Positions 1 through 8,280 are shown, counted from the stretch's first letter. The stretch: DNA of 64,000 nt from Pseudomonas sp. (GCF_017744435.1 NZ_JAGIBG010000022.1:1-64000); one strand, 5' to 3'. Program-made: numbers and translations. The notes: generated from the letters alone by a model not told the origin.

Positions 1-79
1 GCCTCCAACACCACCTTAACTACCTAACTCATTGAATCTCAAGGAGTTTGTCGTTCCGATGTCGCTGGAAGTGGGGCGC

Positions 80-107
80 ATTATAAGGGGATTCGAAAGC
101 GCGTCAA
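80..107 (-). promoter_or_regulatory. Strong sigma-70 promoter firing out of the window
   Basis: On the minus strand TTGACG (107-102) and a perfect TATAAT (85-80) are separated by 16 bp. A GC-only stretch, GCGCCCC, follows the -10 directly (79-73). GC-rich discriminators of this kind are known from promoters under stringent (ppGpp/DksA) control, such as rRNA, tRNA and ribosomal protein promoters. Transcription runs toward position 1, so the transcribed gene lies outside the window. The identity of that gene is inference. Confidence 0.75.
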
Positions 108-145
108 CCCTTAATTTCAAGAAACTTTAAAATCGCTGAAAAACA

Positions 146-175
146 AAGCGGGGAGGCCTGTCGGCCTCCCCGCTT
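146..175 (-). terminator. Terminator hairpin after mmsA
   Basis: A perfect 13-bp stem (146-158 with 163-175) with a TGTC loop lies just past the mmsA stop. Read leftward it is followed by TTTGTTTTTC, a T-rich tail, so it fits a rho-independent terminator of the aptA-mmsA transcript. It also insulates the leftward promoter at 80-107 from read-through. Confidence 0.85.
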
Positions 176-186
176 CATTTCACCCC

Positions 187-1680
187 TTACAAGCTAGGGA
201 ACGCAAACTGCGACGCCTCATGGCTGGCGCGCTGCGGCCAACGCTGGGTGATTGCCTTGCGACGGGTATAGAAGCGCACACCGTCCGGGCCATAGGCATG
301 CAGGTCACCGAACAGCGAACGCTTCCAGCCACCGAAGCTGTGGTAGGCAACCGGCACCGGCAACGGAACGTTGACACCGACCATGCCCACTTCGATCTCG
401 TCGCAGAACAGGCGCGCCGCTTCACCGTCACGGGTGAAGATGCAGGTACCGTTGCCATATTCGTGATCGTTGATCAGTTGCATGGCCTGCTCCAGGCTGT
501 TCACGCGCACCACGCACAGCACCGGGCCGAAGATCTCTTCTTTATAGATGCGCATCTCCGGGGTCACGTTGTCGAACAGCGTGCCGCCAACGAAGTAGCC
601 ATCTTCATTACCTGCCACACGGAAGCCACGGCCATCGACCACCAGCTTGGCGCCAACGGCAACGCCATCGTCGATGTAACCGACAACTTTGTCACGGGCT
701 GCAGCAGTCACCAGCGGACCCATATCCAGGCCACACGACGTGCCGGCGCCAATCTTCAGTGCCTTGATCTGCGGCTGCAGCTTGGCGATCAGAGCATCGG
801 CAACCTGGTCACCCACGCACACCGCCACCGAGATAGCCATGCAACGCTCGCCGCACGAACCGTAGGCGGCGCCCATCAGCGCGCTGACCGCGTTGTCCAG
901 GTCGGCATCGGGCATCAGCACCGCGTGGTTCTTCGCACCGCCCAGGGCCTGCACGCGCTTGCCGCGTTTGGTGCCTTCGGCATAGATGTACTCGGCAATC
1001 GGGGTCGAACCGACGAAGCTCAGTGCTTTCACTTCCGGTGCTTCGATCAGTGCATCGACCGCTTCCTTGTCACCATGCACCACGTTGAGGATGCCCTTCG
1101 GCAGGCCTGCCTCCAGCAGCAGCTGGGCGATGAACAGGGTCGAGCTCGGATCACGCTCGGAGGGCTTGAGAATGAAGGCGTTACCGCAGGCGATGGCTAG
1201 CGGGTACATCCACAGCGGCACCATGGCCGGGAAGTTGAACGGGGTGATGCCGGCGACCACACCCAGCGGCTGGAAGTCGGACCAGGCGTCGATGTTCGGG
1301 CCGACGTTGCGGCTGTACTCGCCTTTCAGCACTTCCGGCGCCGCGCAGGCAAACTCGACGTTCTCGATGCCACGCTTCAGTTCACCGGCCGCATCTTCCA
1401 GGGTCTTGCCGTGCTCTTCGCTGATCATCTGCGAGATACGGGCTTCGTTCTGCTCCAGCAGTTGCTTGAAGCGGAACATCACCTGGGCGCGCTTGGCGGG
1501 TGGAGTATTGCGCCAGGCCGGGAAGGCAGCCTTGGCCGAATCGATGGCTTCCTGCACGGTCGCGCGGCTGGCCAGTTCGACCTTGCGTACCGCCTGGCCG
1601 GTGGAGGGGTTGAAGACATCGGCGGTGCGCTCACCTTTGGTAACCAGTTCGCCGTGGATCAGGTGCTGAACAATGCTCAT
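187..1680 (-). CDS. mmsA: CoA-acylating methylmalonate/malonate-semialdehyde dehydrogenase
   Basis: This 497-residue aldehyde dehydrogenase family protein converts malonate or methylmalonate semialdehyde, CoA and NAD+ to acetyl-CoA or propionyl-CoA with loss of CO2. The catalytic cysteine is Cys280 in GERCM. The segment that carries the general-base Glu in hydrolytic ALDHs reads LGGAKNH here, which is the known signature of the CoA-dependent MMSDH branch. The start at 1680 is chosen because GGAG sits 6-7 bases upstream and the protein then begins MSIVQHLI; an upstream in-frame start would add 16 unlikely residues. It lies 73 bp downstream of aptA on the same strand, so the two genes perform consecutive steps of beta-alanine breakdown. 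A role in valine catabolism is also possible, but no mmsB is adjacent. Confidence 0.95.
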   Translation of the reverse strand: MSIVQHLIHGELVTKGERTADVFNPSTGQAVRKVELASRATVQEAIDSAKAAFPAWRNTPPAKRAQVMFRFKQLLEQNEARISQMISEEHGKTLEDAAGELKRGIENVEFACAAPEVLKGEYSRNVGPNIDAWSDFQPLGVVAGITPFNFPAMVPLWMYPLAIACGNAFILKPSERDPSSTLFIAQLLLEAGLPKGILNVVHGDKEAVDALIEAPEVKALSFVGSTPIAEYIYAEGTKRGKRVQALGGAKNHAVLMPDADLDNAVSALMGAAYGSCGERCMAISVAVCVGDQVADALIAKLQPQIKALKIGAGTSCGLDMGPLVTAAARDKVVGYIDDGVAVGAKLVVDGRGFRVAGNEDGYFVGGTLFDNVTPEMRIYKEEIFGPVLCVVRVNSLEQAMQLINDHEYGNGTCIFTRDGEAARLFCDEIEVGMVGVNVPLPVPVAYHSFGGWKRSLFGDLHAYGPDGVRFYTRRKAITQRWPQRASHEASQFAFPSL

Positions 1681-1710
1681 GCAAGACTCCGAATAAAGAA
1701 GGTTGAGGCA

Positions 1711-1733
1711 GGCGCGTGATGGGTTCACGCGCC
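1711..1733 (-). other. Intercistronic hairpin between aptA and mmsA
   Basis: GGCGCGTGA and TCACGCGCC form a perfect 9-bp stem with a 5-base loop in the 73-bp gap between the aptA stop and the mmsA start. There is no T-tract on either side, so it is not a good intrinsic terminator. A role in mRNA processing or in unequal expression of the two genes is inference. Confidence 0.5.
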
Positions 1734-1753
1734 CTACGTCAAAAGCGGAAAGA

Positions 1754-3100
1754 TCAGTCGATCTGGTTCAGGGCTTCGCCGACCGCGTCGAACAGGCGGT
1801 CCAGTTCCTGCGGCTGGGTATTGAAGGTTGGGCCGAACTGCAGGGTGTCGCCACCGAAGCGCACATAGAAGCCGGCTTGCCACAGTTTCATGGCCGCCTC
1901 GTAAGGACGGACGATGGCATCACCATCGCGGGCAGCGATCTGGATCGCGCCAGCCAGGCCGTAGTTACGGATGTCGACGATGTTCTTGGTGCCCTTCACG
2001 CCATGCAGCAGCTTCTCGAAGTGCGGCGCCAGTTCAGCAGCCGACTGCACCAGGCTTTCCTTCTGCAGCAGGTCGAGCGCGGCGAGACCGGCGGCGCAGG
2101 CTACCGGGTGAGCCGAGTAGGTGTAGCCGTGGGGGAATTCCACCGCGTATTCCGGAGTCGGCTGGTTCATGAAGGTCTGGTAGATCTCGCGGGTGGCGAT
2201 GACCGCACCCATCGGAATGGCACCGTTGGTGACCTGCTTGGCGATGCACATCAGGTCAGGGGTGACGCCAAAGGCCTCGGAGCCGGTCATGGCACCCATG
2301 CGGCCGAAGCCGGTGATCACTTCGTCGAAGATCAGCAGGATGTTGTGCTGGGTGCAGATCTCACGCAGGCGCTTCAGGTAACCCTTCGGCGGCGGCAGCA
2401 CACCGGCGGAACCTGCCAGAGGCTCGACGATCACCGCTGCGATGTTCGAGGCATCGTGCAGCTCGATCAGCTTGAGCATTTCATCTGCCAGGGCGATACC
2501 GCCCTCTTCCGGCATGCCCTTGGAGAAGGCGTTCGCCGGCAGCACGGTGTGAGGCAGGTGGTCGACGTCCAGCAGCTGGCCGAACATCTTGCGGTTGCCA
2601 TTGACGCCACCCAGGCTGGTACCGGCAATGTTCACCCCGTGGTAACCACGGGCACGGCCAATGATCTTGGTCTTGGTGGCCTGGCCTTTCAGGCGCCAGT
2701 AGGCACGCACCATCTTCAGCGCGGTGTCGCAGCACTCGGAGCCGGAGTTGGTATAGAAGACGTGATTCAGGTCGCCCGGGGTCAGCTCGGCGATCTTCTC
2801 GGCCAGCTGGAACGACAGCGGGTGGCCGAACTGGAACGCCGGGGAGTAATCGAGGGTACCGACCTGGCGCGCGACCGCTTCGGTGATTTCCTTGCGAGTA
2901 TGCCCGGCGCCACAGGTCCACAGGCCAGAGAGGGCGTCGAAGATCTTGCGCCCCTTGTCATCGACCAGGTAGTTGCCTTCGGCCGCCACGATCAGGCGCG
3001 GGTCGCGCTGGAAGTTACGGTTGGCGGTGTAGGGCATCCAGTGGGCGTCCAGCTTCAGCTGGCTGGCGATACCGGTGTTTGCGGTTTCGGGCATGTTCAT
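1754..3100 (-). CDS. aptA: Beta-alanine--pyruvate aminotransferase (omega-amino acid transaminase)
   Basis: This 448-residue class III PLP aminotransferase transfers the amino group of beta-alanine to pyruvate, giving malonate semialdehyde and L-alanine. The PLP lysine is Lys288 in AKQVTNG, and the FDEV(I)TGFGRMG segment holds the conserved Asp that contacts the PLP pyridine nitrogen. Length and sequence match the structurally characterised omega-amino acid:pyruvate aminotransferase of P. putida. The ATG at 3100 has GAGGA 8 bases upstream. It is the first gene of a two-gene unit with mmsA and is divergent from a LysR gene 118 bp away, which is the likely regulator. Substrates such as other omega-amines are possible from family knowledge. 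Confidence 0.95.
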   Translation of the reverse strand: MNMPETANTGIASQLKLDAHWMPYTANRNFQRDPRLIVAAEGNYLVDDKGRKIFDALSGLWTCGAGHTRKEITEAVARQVGTLDYSPAFQFGHPLSFQLAEKIAELTPGDLNHVFYTNSGSECCDTALKMVRAYWRLKGQATKTKIIGRARGYHGVNIAGTSLGGVNGNRKMFGQLLDVDHLPHTVLPANAFSKGMPEEGGIALADEMLKLIELHDASNIAAVIVEPLAGSAGVLPPPKGYLKRLREICTQHNILLIFDEVITGFGRMGAMTGSEAFGVTPDLMCIAKQVTNGAIPMGAVIATREIYQTFMNQPTPEYAVEFPHGYTYSAHPVACAAGLAALDLLQKESLVQSAAELAPHFEKLLHGVKGTKNIVDIRNYGLAGAIQIAARDGDAIVRPYEAAMKLWQAGFYVRFGGDTLQFGPTFNTQPQELDRLFDAVGEALNQID

Positions 3101-3192
3101 CGGCGGTTCCTCGGAAGACGATTAGGCAACGATGGATGTTGTTGCAGCTAAATTCGCACGGGGATAAAGTCTGAAAAAGCCTACATTTCTAA

Positions 3193-3210
3193 TCTTCAAG
3201 TAGCGCAAGA
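3193..3210. promoter_or_regulatory. Candidate LysR-type operator between aptA and the LysR gene
   Basis: The 118-bp divergent intergenic region contains the inverted repeat TCTT-N10-AAGA, close to the T-N11-A form bound by LysR proteins. It ends 8 bp before the LysR start codon, a position compatible with autoregulation. This is a single short match, so the assignment is tentative. Confidence 0.35.
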
Positions 3211-3218
3211 CTAAACTT

Positions 3219-4136
3219 ATGAGCCGACGCCCCGACCCCCTCGCGCAAGTCAGCGATTTCGACATCCGCCTGCTGAAAATCTACCGAAGCGTGGTTGAAT
3301 GCGGCGGCTTCTCGGCTGCGGAGAACGTGCTGGGGATCGGCCGCTCGGCGATCAGCCAGCAGATGAACGACCTCGAACAGCGCCTGGGCTTGCGTCTGTG
3401 CCAGCGCGGCCGTGCCGGTTTCTCGCTGACCGAGGAAGGCCGCGAGGTCTATCACTCGGCACTGCAGTTGCTCAGTGCGCTGGAAACCTTCCGTACCGAG
3501 GTCAACGGGCTGCACCAGCATTTGCGCGGCGAGCTCAACATCGGCCTGACCGACAACCTGGTCACCCTGCCGCACATGCGCATCACCCATGCCCTGGCAG
3601 AGCTGAAGGACCGCGGCCCGGATGTGCGCATCCAGATCCGCATGATCGCCCCGAGCCAGGTCGAGCAAGGGGTACTGGACGGCAGCCTGCACGTCGGCGT
3701 GGTACCGCAGACCAGCCCGCTGTCCGGCCTGGAATACCAACCGCTGTACAGCGAACGGTCACAACTCTACTGCGCGGTTGGCCATCCGCTGTTCTACGCC
3801 GACAACCAGCAGATCGACGATGATCGCCTCAACAGCCAGGAAGCGATCGCGCCGACCTTCCGCCTGCCTGCGGAAATCCAGGCGCACTACCAGGCACTCA
3901 ACTGCACCGCCAGTGCCTCGGACCGTGAAGGCATGGCGTTCCTGATCCTCACCGGCCGCTACATCGGCTACCTCCCCGACCACTACGCCACCTTCTGGGT
4001 CCAGCAAGGTCGCCTGCGTGCACTCAAGCCTGCACAACGCTTCTATGACCTGAGCCTGAGCTGGGTCACGCGCAAAGGGCGGCGACCGAACCTGGTGCTG
4101 GAAAGCTTCCTGGAAAGCCTGGCTGCGACACGTTGA
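3219..4136 (+). CDS. LysR-family regulator, probable activator of aptA-mmsA
   Basis: The 305-residue protein has an N-terminal winged helix-turn-helix (about residues 12-70, with the SAAENVLGIGRSAISQQMNDLEQRLG helix region) and a C-terminal periplasmic-binding-like effector domain (about 95-300). The genetic arrangement, divergent from aptA-mmsA across 118 bp, is the classic LysR layout and suggests control of beta-alanine catabolism. No clear Shine-Dalgarno precedes the ATG, so translation may be weak, which is common for regulators. The inducer is unknown; beta-alanine or malonate semialdehyde would be logical. Confidence 0.85.
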   Translation: MSRRPDPLAQVSDFDIRLLKIYRSVVECGGFSAAENVLGIGRSAISQQMNDLEQRLGLRLCQRGRAGFSLTEEGREVYHSALQLLSALETFRTEVNGLHQHLRGELNIGLTDNLVTLPHMRITHALAELKDRGPDVRIQIRMIAPSQVEQGVLDGSLHVGVVPQTSPLSGLEYQPLYSERSQLYCAVGHPLFYADNQQIDDDRLNSQEAIAPTFRLPAEIQAHYQALNCTASASDREGMAFLILTGRYIGYLPDHYATFWVQQGRLRALKPAQRFYDLSLSWVTRKGRRPNLVLESFLESLAATR

Positions 4137-4226
4137 TGCCAGCTTCTGACGCTAAGGCTTGTCACGCCAGCACAGGCAGGTAATCTTGTCCGACATTCGT
4201 TGCCACAGACCTGTCCGGAATCGTCC

Positions 4227-4889
4227 ATGACCTTAGAAGTCCCTGCGCATCGCCTCGCCGCCTCGGGCAAGCCCGCCGGCCGCATCCGCCAGAAGAACGA
4301 ACAGGCCATCATCCAGGCCGCCGAAGACGAATTCGCCCGCCATGGGTTCAAAGGCACCAGCATGAATACCATCGCGCTGAAAGCCGGCTTGCCCAAGGCC
4401 AACCTGCATTACTACTTCACCAACAAGCTCGGCTTGTACATCGCCGTGCTGAGCAACATCATCGAGCTGTGGGACAGCACCTTCAACGCCCTGAGCGTCG
4501 AGGACGACCCAGGCGAAGCGCTGAGCCAGTACATCCGCACCAAGATGGAGTTCTCCCGGCGCAACCCGCAGGCTTCGCGCATCTTCGCGATGGAAGTGAT
4601 CAGCGGTGGCACCTGCCTGACCGAATACTTCAGCGCCGACTACCGCGAATGGTTCCGCGGCCGGGCCGCGGTGTTCCAGGCCTGGATGGAAGCCGGCAAG
4701 ATGGACCAGGTCGACCCCGTGCACCTGATCTTCCTGCTCTGGGGCAGCACCCAACACTATGCCGACTTCGCCACCCAGATCTGTCAGGTCACCGGCCGCA
4801 GCCGCCTGACCAAGCAAGACATGGAAGATGCCAGCAACAACCTTATCCACATCATTCTCAAGGGGTGCGGCATAACGCCGAGTGCCTGA
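4227..4889 (+). CDS. TetR-family regulator, RutR-like
   Basis: The protein (220 residues from the ATG at 4227) has a TetR helix-turn-helix near residues 18-65 (GTSMNTIALKAGLPKANLHYYF) and a C-terminal domain resembling the YcdC/RutR family. RutR in E. coli senses uracil or thymine and controls pyrimidine catabolism. Reductive pyrimidine breakdown yields beta-alanine, so its place beside the beta-alanine genes makes a related role plausible, but this is inference. An in-frame TTG at 4200 would extend the protein by nine residues; the ATG with an upstream CCGGAA is preferred. The yigZ gene begins 9 bp after its stop. Confidence 0.75.
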   Translation: MTLEVPAHRLAASGKPAGRIRQKNEQAIIQAAEDEFARHGFKGTSMNTIALKAGLPKANLHYYFTNKLGLYIAVLSNIIELWDSTFNALSVEDDPGEALSQYIRTKMEFSRRNPQASRIFAMEVISGGTCLTEYFSADYREWFRGRAAVFQAWMEAGKMDQVDPVHLIFLLWGSTQHYADFATQICQVTGRSRLTKQDMEDASNNLIHIILKGCGITPSA

Positions 4890-4898
4890 CGTTCATCT

Positions 4899-5483
4899 AT
4901 GCCTTCTACCCTGCTCGACCTCTGCGAATTTCGCGAGGAAATCCGCAAGAGCCGCTTCATCACCCTCGCCGGCCCGATCAACAGTGCCGCCGAGGCGATG
5001 AGCTTCATCGAACGCCACAGCGACCTGGCCGCCACCCACAATTGCTGGGCGTGGAAGATCGGCGGGCAATACCGCAGCAATGACGATGGCGAGCCGGGCG
5101 GTACCGCCGGGCGGCCGATCCTTGCGGCCATCGAAGCTCAGGACTGCGACCAGGTGGTGGTGCTGGTGATCCGCTGGTACGGCGGTATCCAGCTGGGCAC
5201 CGGCGGGCTGGCCCGCGCTTACGGCGGCGGCGCCAACAAGTGCCTGCAGCAAGCCCCCAAGCGGCTGCTGGTGCAGCGCAGCGAGTATGCCTGCAGTTGC
5301 ACCTTCAGTGAGCTGGCCTTGGTAAAACTGCGCCTGGCAGACGTGGATGGCCTGGTACTGGACGAACAGTTCACCGCCAATGGCGTCGACCTGCAGATTG
5401 CCGTGGGCGAAGCTCACCTGCCCGCATTGCAGCAGCAACTGGCAGACTTGAGTCGCGGCCGGATCATCCTCGAAGCACGCTGA
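4899..5483 (+). CDS. yigZ: YigZ/IMPACT family protein (UPF0029)
   Basis: The 194-residue protein contains the IMPACT N-terminal fold with the family signature DDGEPGGTAGRPIL (about residues 66-79) and the VVVIRWYGG-type strand (VVVLVIRWYGGIQLGTGGL), followed by a small C-terminal alpha/beta domain. The eukaryotic homologue IMPACT modulates translation stress signalling; the bacterial proteins have no settled function, although a nucleic acid or ribosome link is suspected. It follows the TetR gene by 9 bp and may be co-transcribed with it. Family length is about 200 residues, so it is complete. Confidence 0.9.
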   Translation: MPSTLLDLCEFREEIRKSRFITLAGPINSAAEAMSFIERHSDLAATHNCWAWKIGGQYRSNDDGEPGGTAGRPILAAIEAQDCDQVVVLVIRWYGGIQLGTGGLARAYGGGANKCLQQAPKRLLVQRSEYACSCTFSELALVKLRLADVDGLVLDEQFTANGVDLQIAVGEAHLPALQQQLADLSRGRIILEAR

Positions 5484-5512
5484 GGTTTGCCCACAGCAAC
5501 TGTGGGCTGGCC

Positions 5513-5707
5513 TGTGGATAAGCTTGGGGCACTCCGTTACAACCCAAGCGCAGCAAGGCCTGCAGAGCATTGAGCATATTTTGATCACTGTTTGATGACA
5601 GCCGTAAGCAACTGAACCTTCGAGACTTATCCCCAGTGTGCCAGGCGTATTGCACAGCCCCTGGTGTTGCGCTTGCTCACATTTACTGTGGACCATGCTG
5701 TGGATAA
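5513..5707. promoter_or_regulatory. Cluster of DnaA-box 9-mers in a gene-free stretch
   Basis: The 366 bp between yigZ and the next gene (5484-5849) hold no credible ORF. They contain two exact TTATCCACA boxes on the minus strand (5513-5521 and 5699-5707) and one near-match TTATCCCCA on the plus strand (5627-5635). The exact 9-mer is expected less than once per 64 kb on both strands, so two in 195 bp is notable. This is not the chromosomal origin, since dnaA and rpmH are not near. A DnaA-titration or reactivation site (datA or DARS type) or DnaA-controlled promoter is inference. The GCCCACAG/CTGTGGGC hairpin at 5489-5507 lies just upstream. Confidence 0.5.
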
Positions 5708-5849
5708 CCCGTTAGCCAACGGGCCAAGCGCCCGCTCGCCCAAGGCCCCAAGCCACTGATCATTTTTTGTTCAGATGCAGAAACAGCAGATGCAGGCGGT
5801 CTGCATTATGCTCAAAGCCTTTCACTTCAACCGAACAAGGAGCGCTCAC

Positions 5850-6536
5850 ATGGCTACCTCTAGAACCGCCCTCATCATCGGTGCCTCCCGCGGTCTCGGC
5901 CTGGGCTTGGTACAACGCCTGCACGAGGACGGCTGGAACATCACAGCAACCGTACGCAACCCACAACAACCAGGCGCCCTTGCCGATGTACCCGGCGTGC
6001 GCGTCGAACAACTGGAAATGAACGACACCGCCCAGCTCGACGGCCTCAAGCAACGCCTGCAAGGCCAGGTGTTCGACCTGGTCTTCGTCAACGCCGGGGT
6101 CATGGGGCCCCTGCCGCAAGACCTGGAAACCGTACAGCCCCAGGCCATCGGCGACCTGTTCATGACCAATGCCGTGGCCCCGATTCGCGTCGCCCGCCGC
6201 CTGGCCGGCCAAGTGCGAGAAGGCAGCGGCGTGCTTGCGTTCATGAGTTCGATCCTCGGCAGCGTGACCATCCCCGACGGTGGCGAGATCTGCCTGTACA
6301 AGGCCAGCAAGGCCGCGCTCAATTCGATGATCAACAGTTTCGTGGTTGAACTGCAGCGCCCCGACCTGTGCGTGCTGGCCATGCACCCGGGCTGGGTGAA
6401 GACCGACATGGGCGGCGAAAACGCCGAAATCGACGTGCTCACCAGCACCCGCGGCATGCTCGAACAGATCAAGGCGCAAAGCGGCCACGGCGGCCTGCGC
6501 TTCATCAACTACAAAGGCGAGCCGCTCACCTGGTGA
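5850..6536 (+). CDS. Short-chain dehydrogenase/reductase, C-factor-like
   Basis: The 228-residue classical SDR has an N-terminal cofactor-binding GASRGLG motif (residues about 11-17), the NAG motif (FVNAGVMG) and the catalytic YKASK with Tyr150. The start at 5850 is supported by AAGGAG 7 bases upstream. Classical SDRs of this size act on small carbonyls or alcohols in the cytoplasm. The short, CsgA/sniffer-like overall form does not reveal the substrate. It stands alone, with the adenine deaminase gene 83 bp downstream on the same strand. Confidence 0.85.
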   Translation: MATSRTALIIGASRGLGLGLVQRLHEDGWNITATVRNPQQPGALADVPGVRVEQLEMNDTAQLDGLKQRLQGQVFDLVFVNAGVMGPLPQDLETVQPQAIGDLFMTNAVAPIRVARRLAGQVREGSGVLAFMSSILGSVTIPDGGEICLYKASKAALNSMINSFVVELQRPDLCVLAMHPGWVKTDMGGENAEIDVLTSTRGMLEQIKAQSGHGGLRFINYKGEPLTW

Positions 6537-6619
6537 GGTGAATACCGACCGGCCGGGCGCAATGCCCGGCCAGGCCCTGTAGAATGGCGGCAACCGTACC
6601 TGATTCGAGACATCCCCCT

Positions 6620-7567
6620 ATGTATGACTGGCTGAATGCCCTACCCAAGGCCGAGCTGCACCTGCACCTTGAAGGTTCGCTGGAGCCCGAGCTGCTGTTC
6701 GCCCTGGCCGAGCGCAACAAGATTGCCCTGCCGTGGAACGACGTGGAAACCCTGCGCAGCGCCTATGCCTTCAACAACCTGCAGGAATTCCTCGACCTGT
6801 ATTACCAGGGTGCGGACGTGCTGCGCACCGAGCAGGACTTCTACGACCTGACCTGGGCCTACCTGCAGCGCTGCAAGGCGCAAAATGTCATCCACACCGA
6901 ACCGTTCTTCGACCCGCAGACCCACACCGACCGCGGTATCCCGTTCGAAGTCGTGCTCAATGGCATCAACCAGGCACTGAAGGACGGTCGCGAGCAATTG
7001 GGCATCAGCAGCGGCCTGATCCTGAGCTTCCTGCGCCACCTCAGCGAAGACGAAGCGCAAAAGACCCTCGACCAGGCCCTGCCCTTCCGCGACGCGTTCA
7101 TCGCCGTCGGCCTGGACAGCTCGGAAATGGGTCACCCGCCAAGCAAGTTCCAGCGCGTATTCGACCGCGCCCGCAGCGAAGGCTTCGTGGCCGTGGCCCA
7201 CGCCGGTGAGGAAGGCCCACCCGAGTACATCTGGGAAGCCCTCGATCTGCTGCAGATCAAGCGCATCGACCACGGCGTGCGCGCCATCGAAGACGAACGC
7301 CTGATGCAGCGCATCATCGACGAGCAGATCCCGCTCACCGTCTGCCCGTTGTCGAACACCAAACTTTGTGTGTTCGACCACATGAGCCAGCACAACATCC
7401 TCGACATGCTCGAACGTGGCGTGAAAGTGACCGTGAACTCGGACGACCCGGCCTACTTCGGCGGCTACGTCACCGAGAACTTCCACGCCTTGCACACCCA
7501 CCTGGGCATGACCGAGGACCAGGCCCGCCGCCTCGCACAGAACAGCCTGGATGCTCGCCTGGTCTGA
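6620..7567 (+). CDS. Adenine deaminase (adenosine deaminase-like superfamily)
   Basis: The 315-residue amidohydrolase carries the metal ligands His14 and His16 in ELHLHLEGS, the HAGEEG segment with the catalytic Glu, the RIDHG motif and the SDDPAYFG aspartate pair. The family includes adenosine deaminases and the closely related bacterial adenine deaminases; the Pseudomonas members of this short form have been shown to prefer adenine, producing hypoxanthine and ammonia. The start at 6620 (MYDWLNALPKAELHLHLEGS) matches the usual N-terminus of the family. It likely serves purine salvage. The precise substrate is from family knowledge, not visible directly. Confidence 0.85.
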   Translation: MYDWLNALPKAELHLHLEGSLEPELLFALAERNKIALPWNDVETLRSAYAFNNLQEFLDLYYQGADVLRTEQDFYDLTWAYLQRCKAQNVIHTEPFFDPQTHTDRGIPFEVVLNGINQALKDGREQLGISSGLILSFLRHLSEDEAQKTLDQALPFRDAFIAVGLDSSEMGHPPSKFQRVFDRARSEGFVAVAHAGEEGPPEYIWEALDLLQIKRIDHGVRAIEDERLMQRIIDEQIPLTVCPLSNTKLCVFDHMSQHNILDMLERGVKVTVNSDDPAYFGGYVTENFHALHTHLGMTEDQARRLAQNSLDARLV

Positions 7568-7572
7568 GTCCG

Positions 7573-8280
7573 TCAGCCGACCTGCAGTGTCGTCACGCGA
7601 GCGATGCGGTTGATCTGCTGCACGCCCTCGGCGGAGATCTGCAGCACCCGCGTGCCTTCGGGCTCGCGTATCCAGCCAGACTGCAGAAACAGTTTGAGCA
7701 ATGCCTGGCCAAGGCTGCCGCCCAAATGCGGCCCTTGGTCGCTCCACTCGTTGCAATGGCAGATCACACAGCCACGCTGCCGCCGCGATGCCAGCGCGTC
7801 GATATAGACGCCAATGGCCGCCAGCTGCGTGCGCCCCTCTTCGCTGACCATCAGCTCTCGTTCGCTGCCCTCCAGCCAGCCCGCCACCACCAGCCGGTGA
7901 TACAACTCGCCCGCCAGCTCGCCCCCCAGGTGTTCGCCACAGCGGCGCGCCCTGCGCATCGACATCGGCAATTGCAGTGCCTCTGTGCGCGGCCCTTTTT
8001 CCGACGCCAACTGGACGCTGGCCAACGCTTCGACGGCGACGCCCACTTGTGGTGTCGCTAGCCTGAAGTAGCGTTTGCGTCCGCGCGCCTCAAGCCTGAG
8101 CAGGCCGGCCGAAGACAGCAACGACAGGTGGGCACAGGCCGAAGACGAGGTCAGCCCGGCCATCATCGCCAGCTCATCGGTCGGCCGCGGTGTGCCATCG
8201 ATCAGCGCCCACAACATCGCGCTACGCTTGGGGTCGGCCATCAGGCCGGCAATCTGACTGATACTGCTGACTGCATTCAT
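7573..8280 (-). CDS. ArsR-family transcriptional regulator with C-terminal extension
   Basis: The 235-residue protein has an ArsR winged helix near residues 10-85 (DPKRSAMLWALIDG ... SACAHLSLLSSAGLL) and an extra domain of about 130 residues that ends in a Cys-rich patch (CVICHCNEWSDQGPHLGG). Typical ArsR proteins are about 100 residues, so the extension may be a ligand or metal sensor. The start at 8280 is the Met just before the HTH domain; upstream in-frame sequence lacks family similarity. It converges with the adenine deaminase gene, with 5 bp between the stops. The target is unknown. Confidence 0.8.
   Translation of the reverse strand: MNAVSSISQIAGLMADPKRSAMLWALIDGTPRPTDELAMMAGLTSSSACAHLSLLSSAGLLRLEARGRKRYFRLATPQVGVAVEALASVQLASEKGPRTEALQLPMSMRRARRCGEHLGGELAGELYHRLVVAGWLEGSERELMVSEEGRTQLAAIGVYIDALASRRQRGCVICHCNEWSDQGPHLGGSLGQALLKLFLQSGWIREPEGTRVLQISAEGVQQINRIARVTTLQVG

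Noticed and set aside
2034..2921. Short minus-strand frames inside aptA
   Set aside because: They are out-of-frame shadows of the aminotransferase with Arg/Pro-rich composition.
5489..5507. The GCCCACAG/CTGTGGGC hairpin after yigZ as an intrinsic terminator
   Set aside because: There is no T-tract on the plus strand side; the stem also resembles half DnaA boxes, so its role is unclear.
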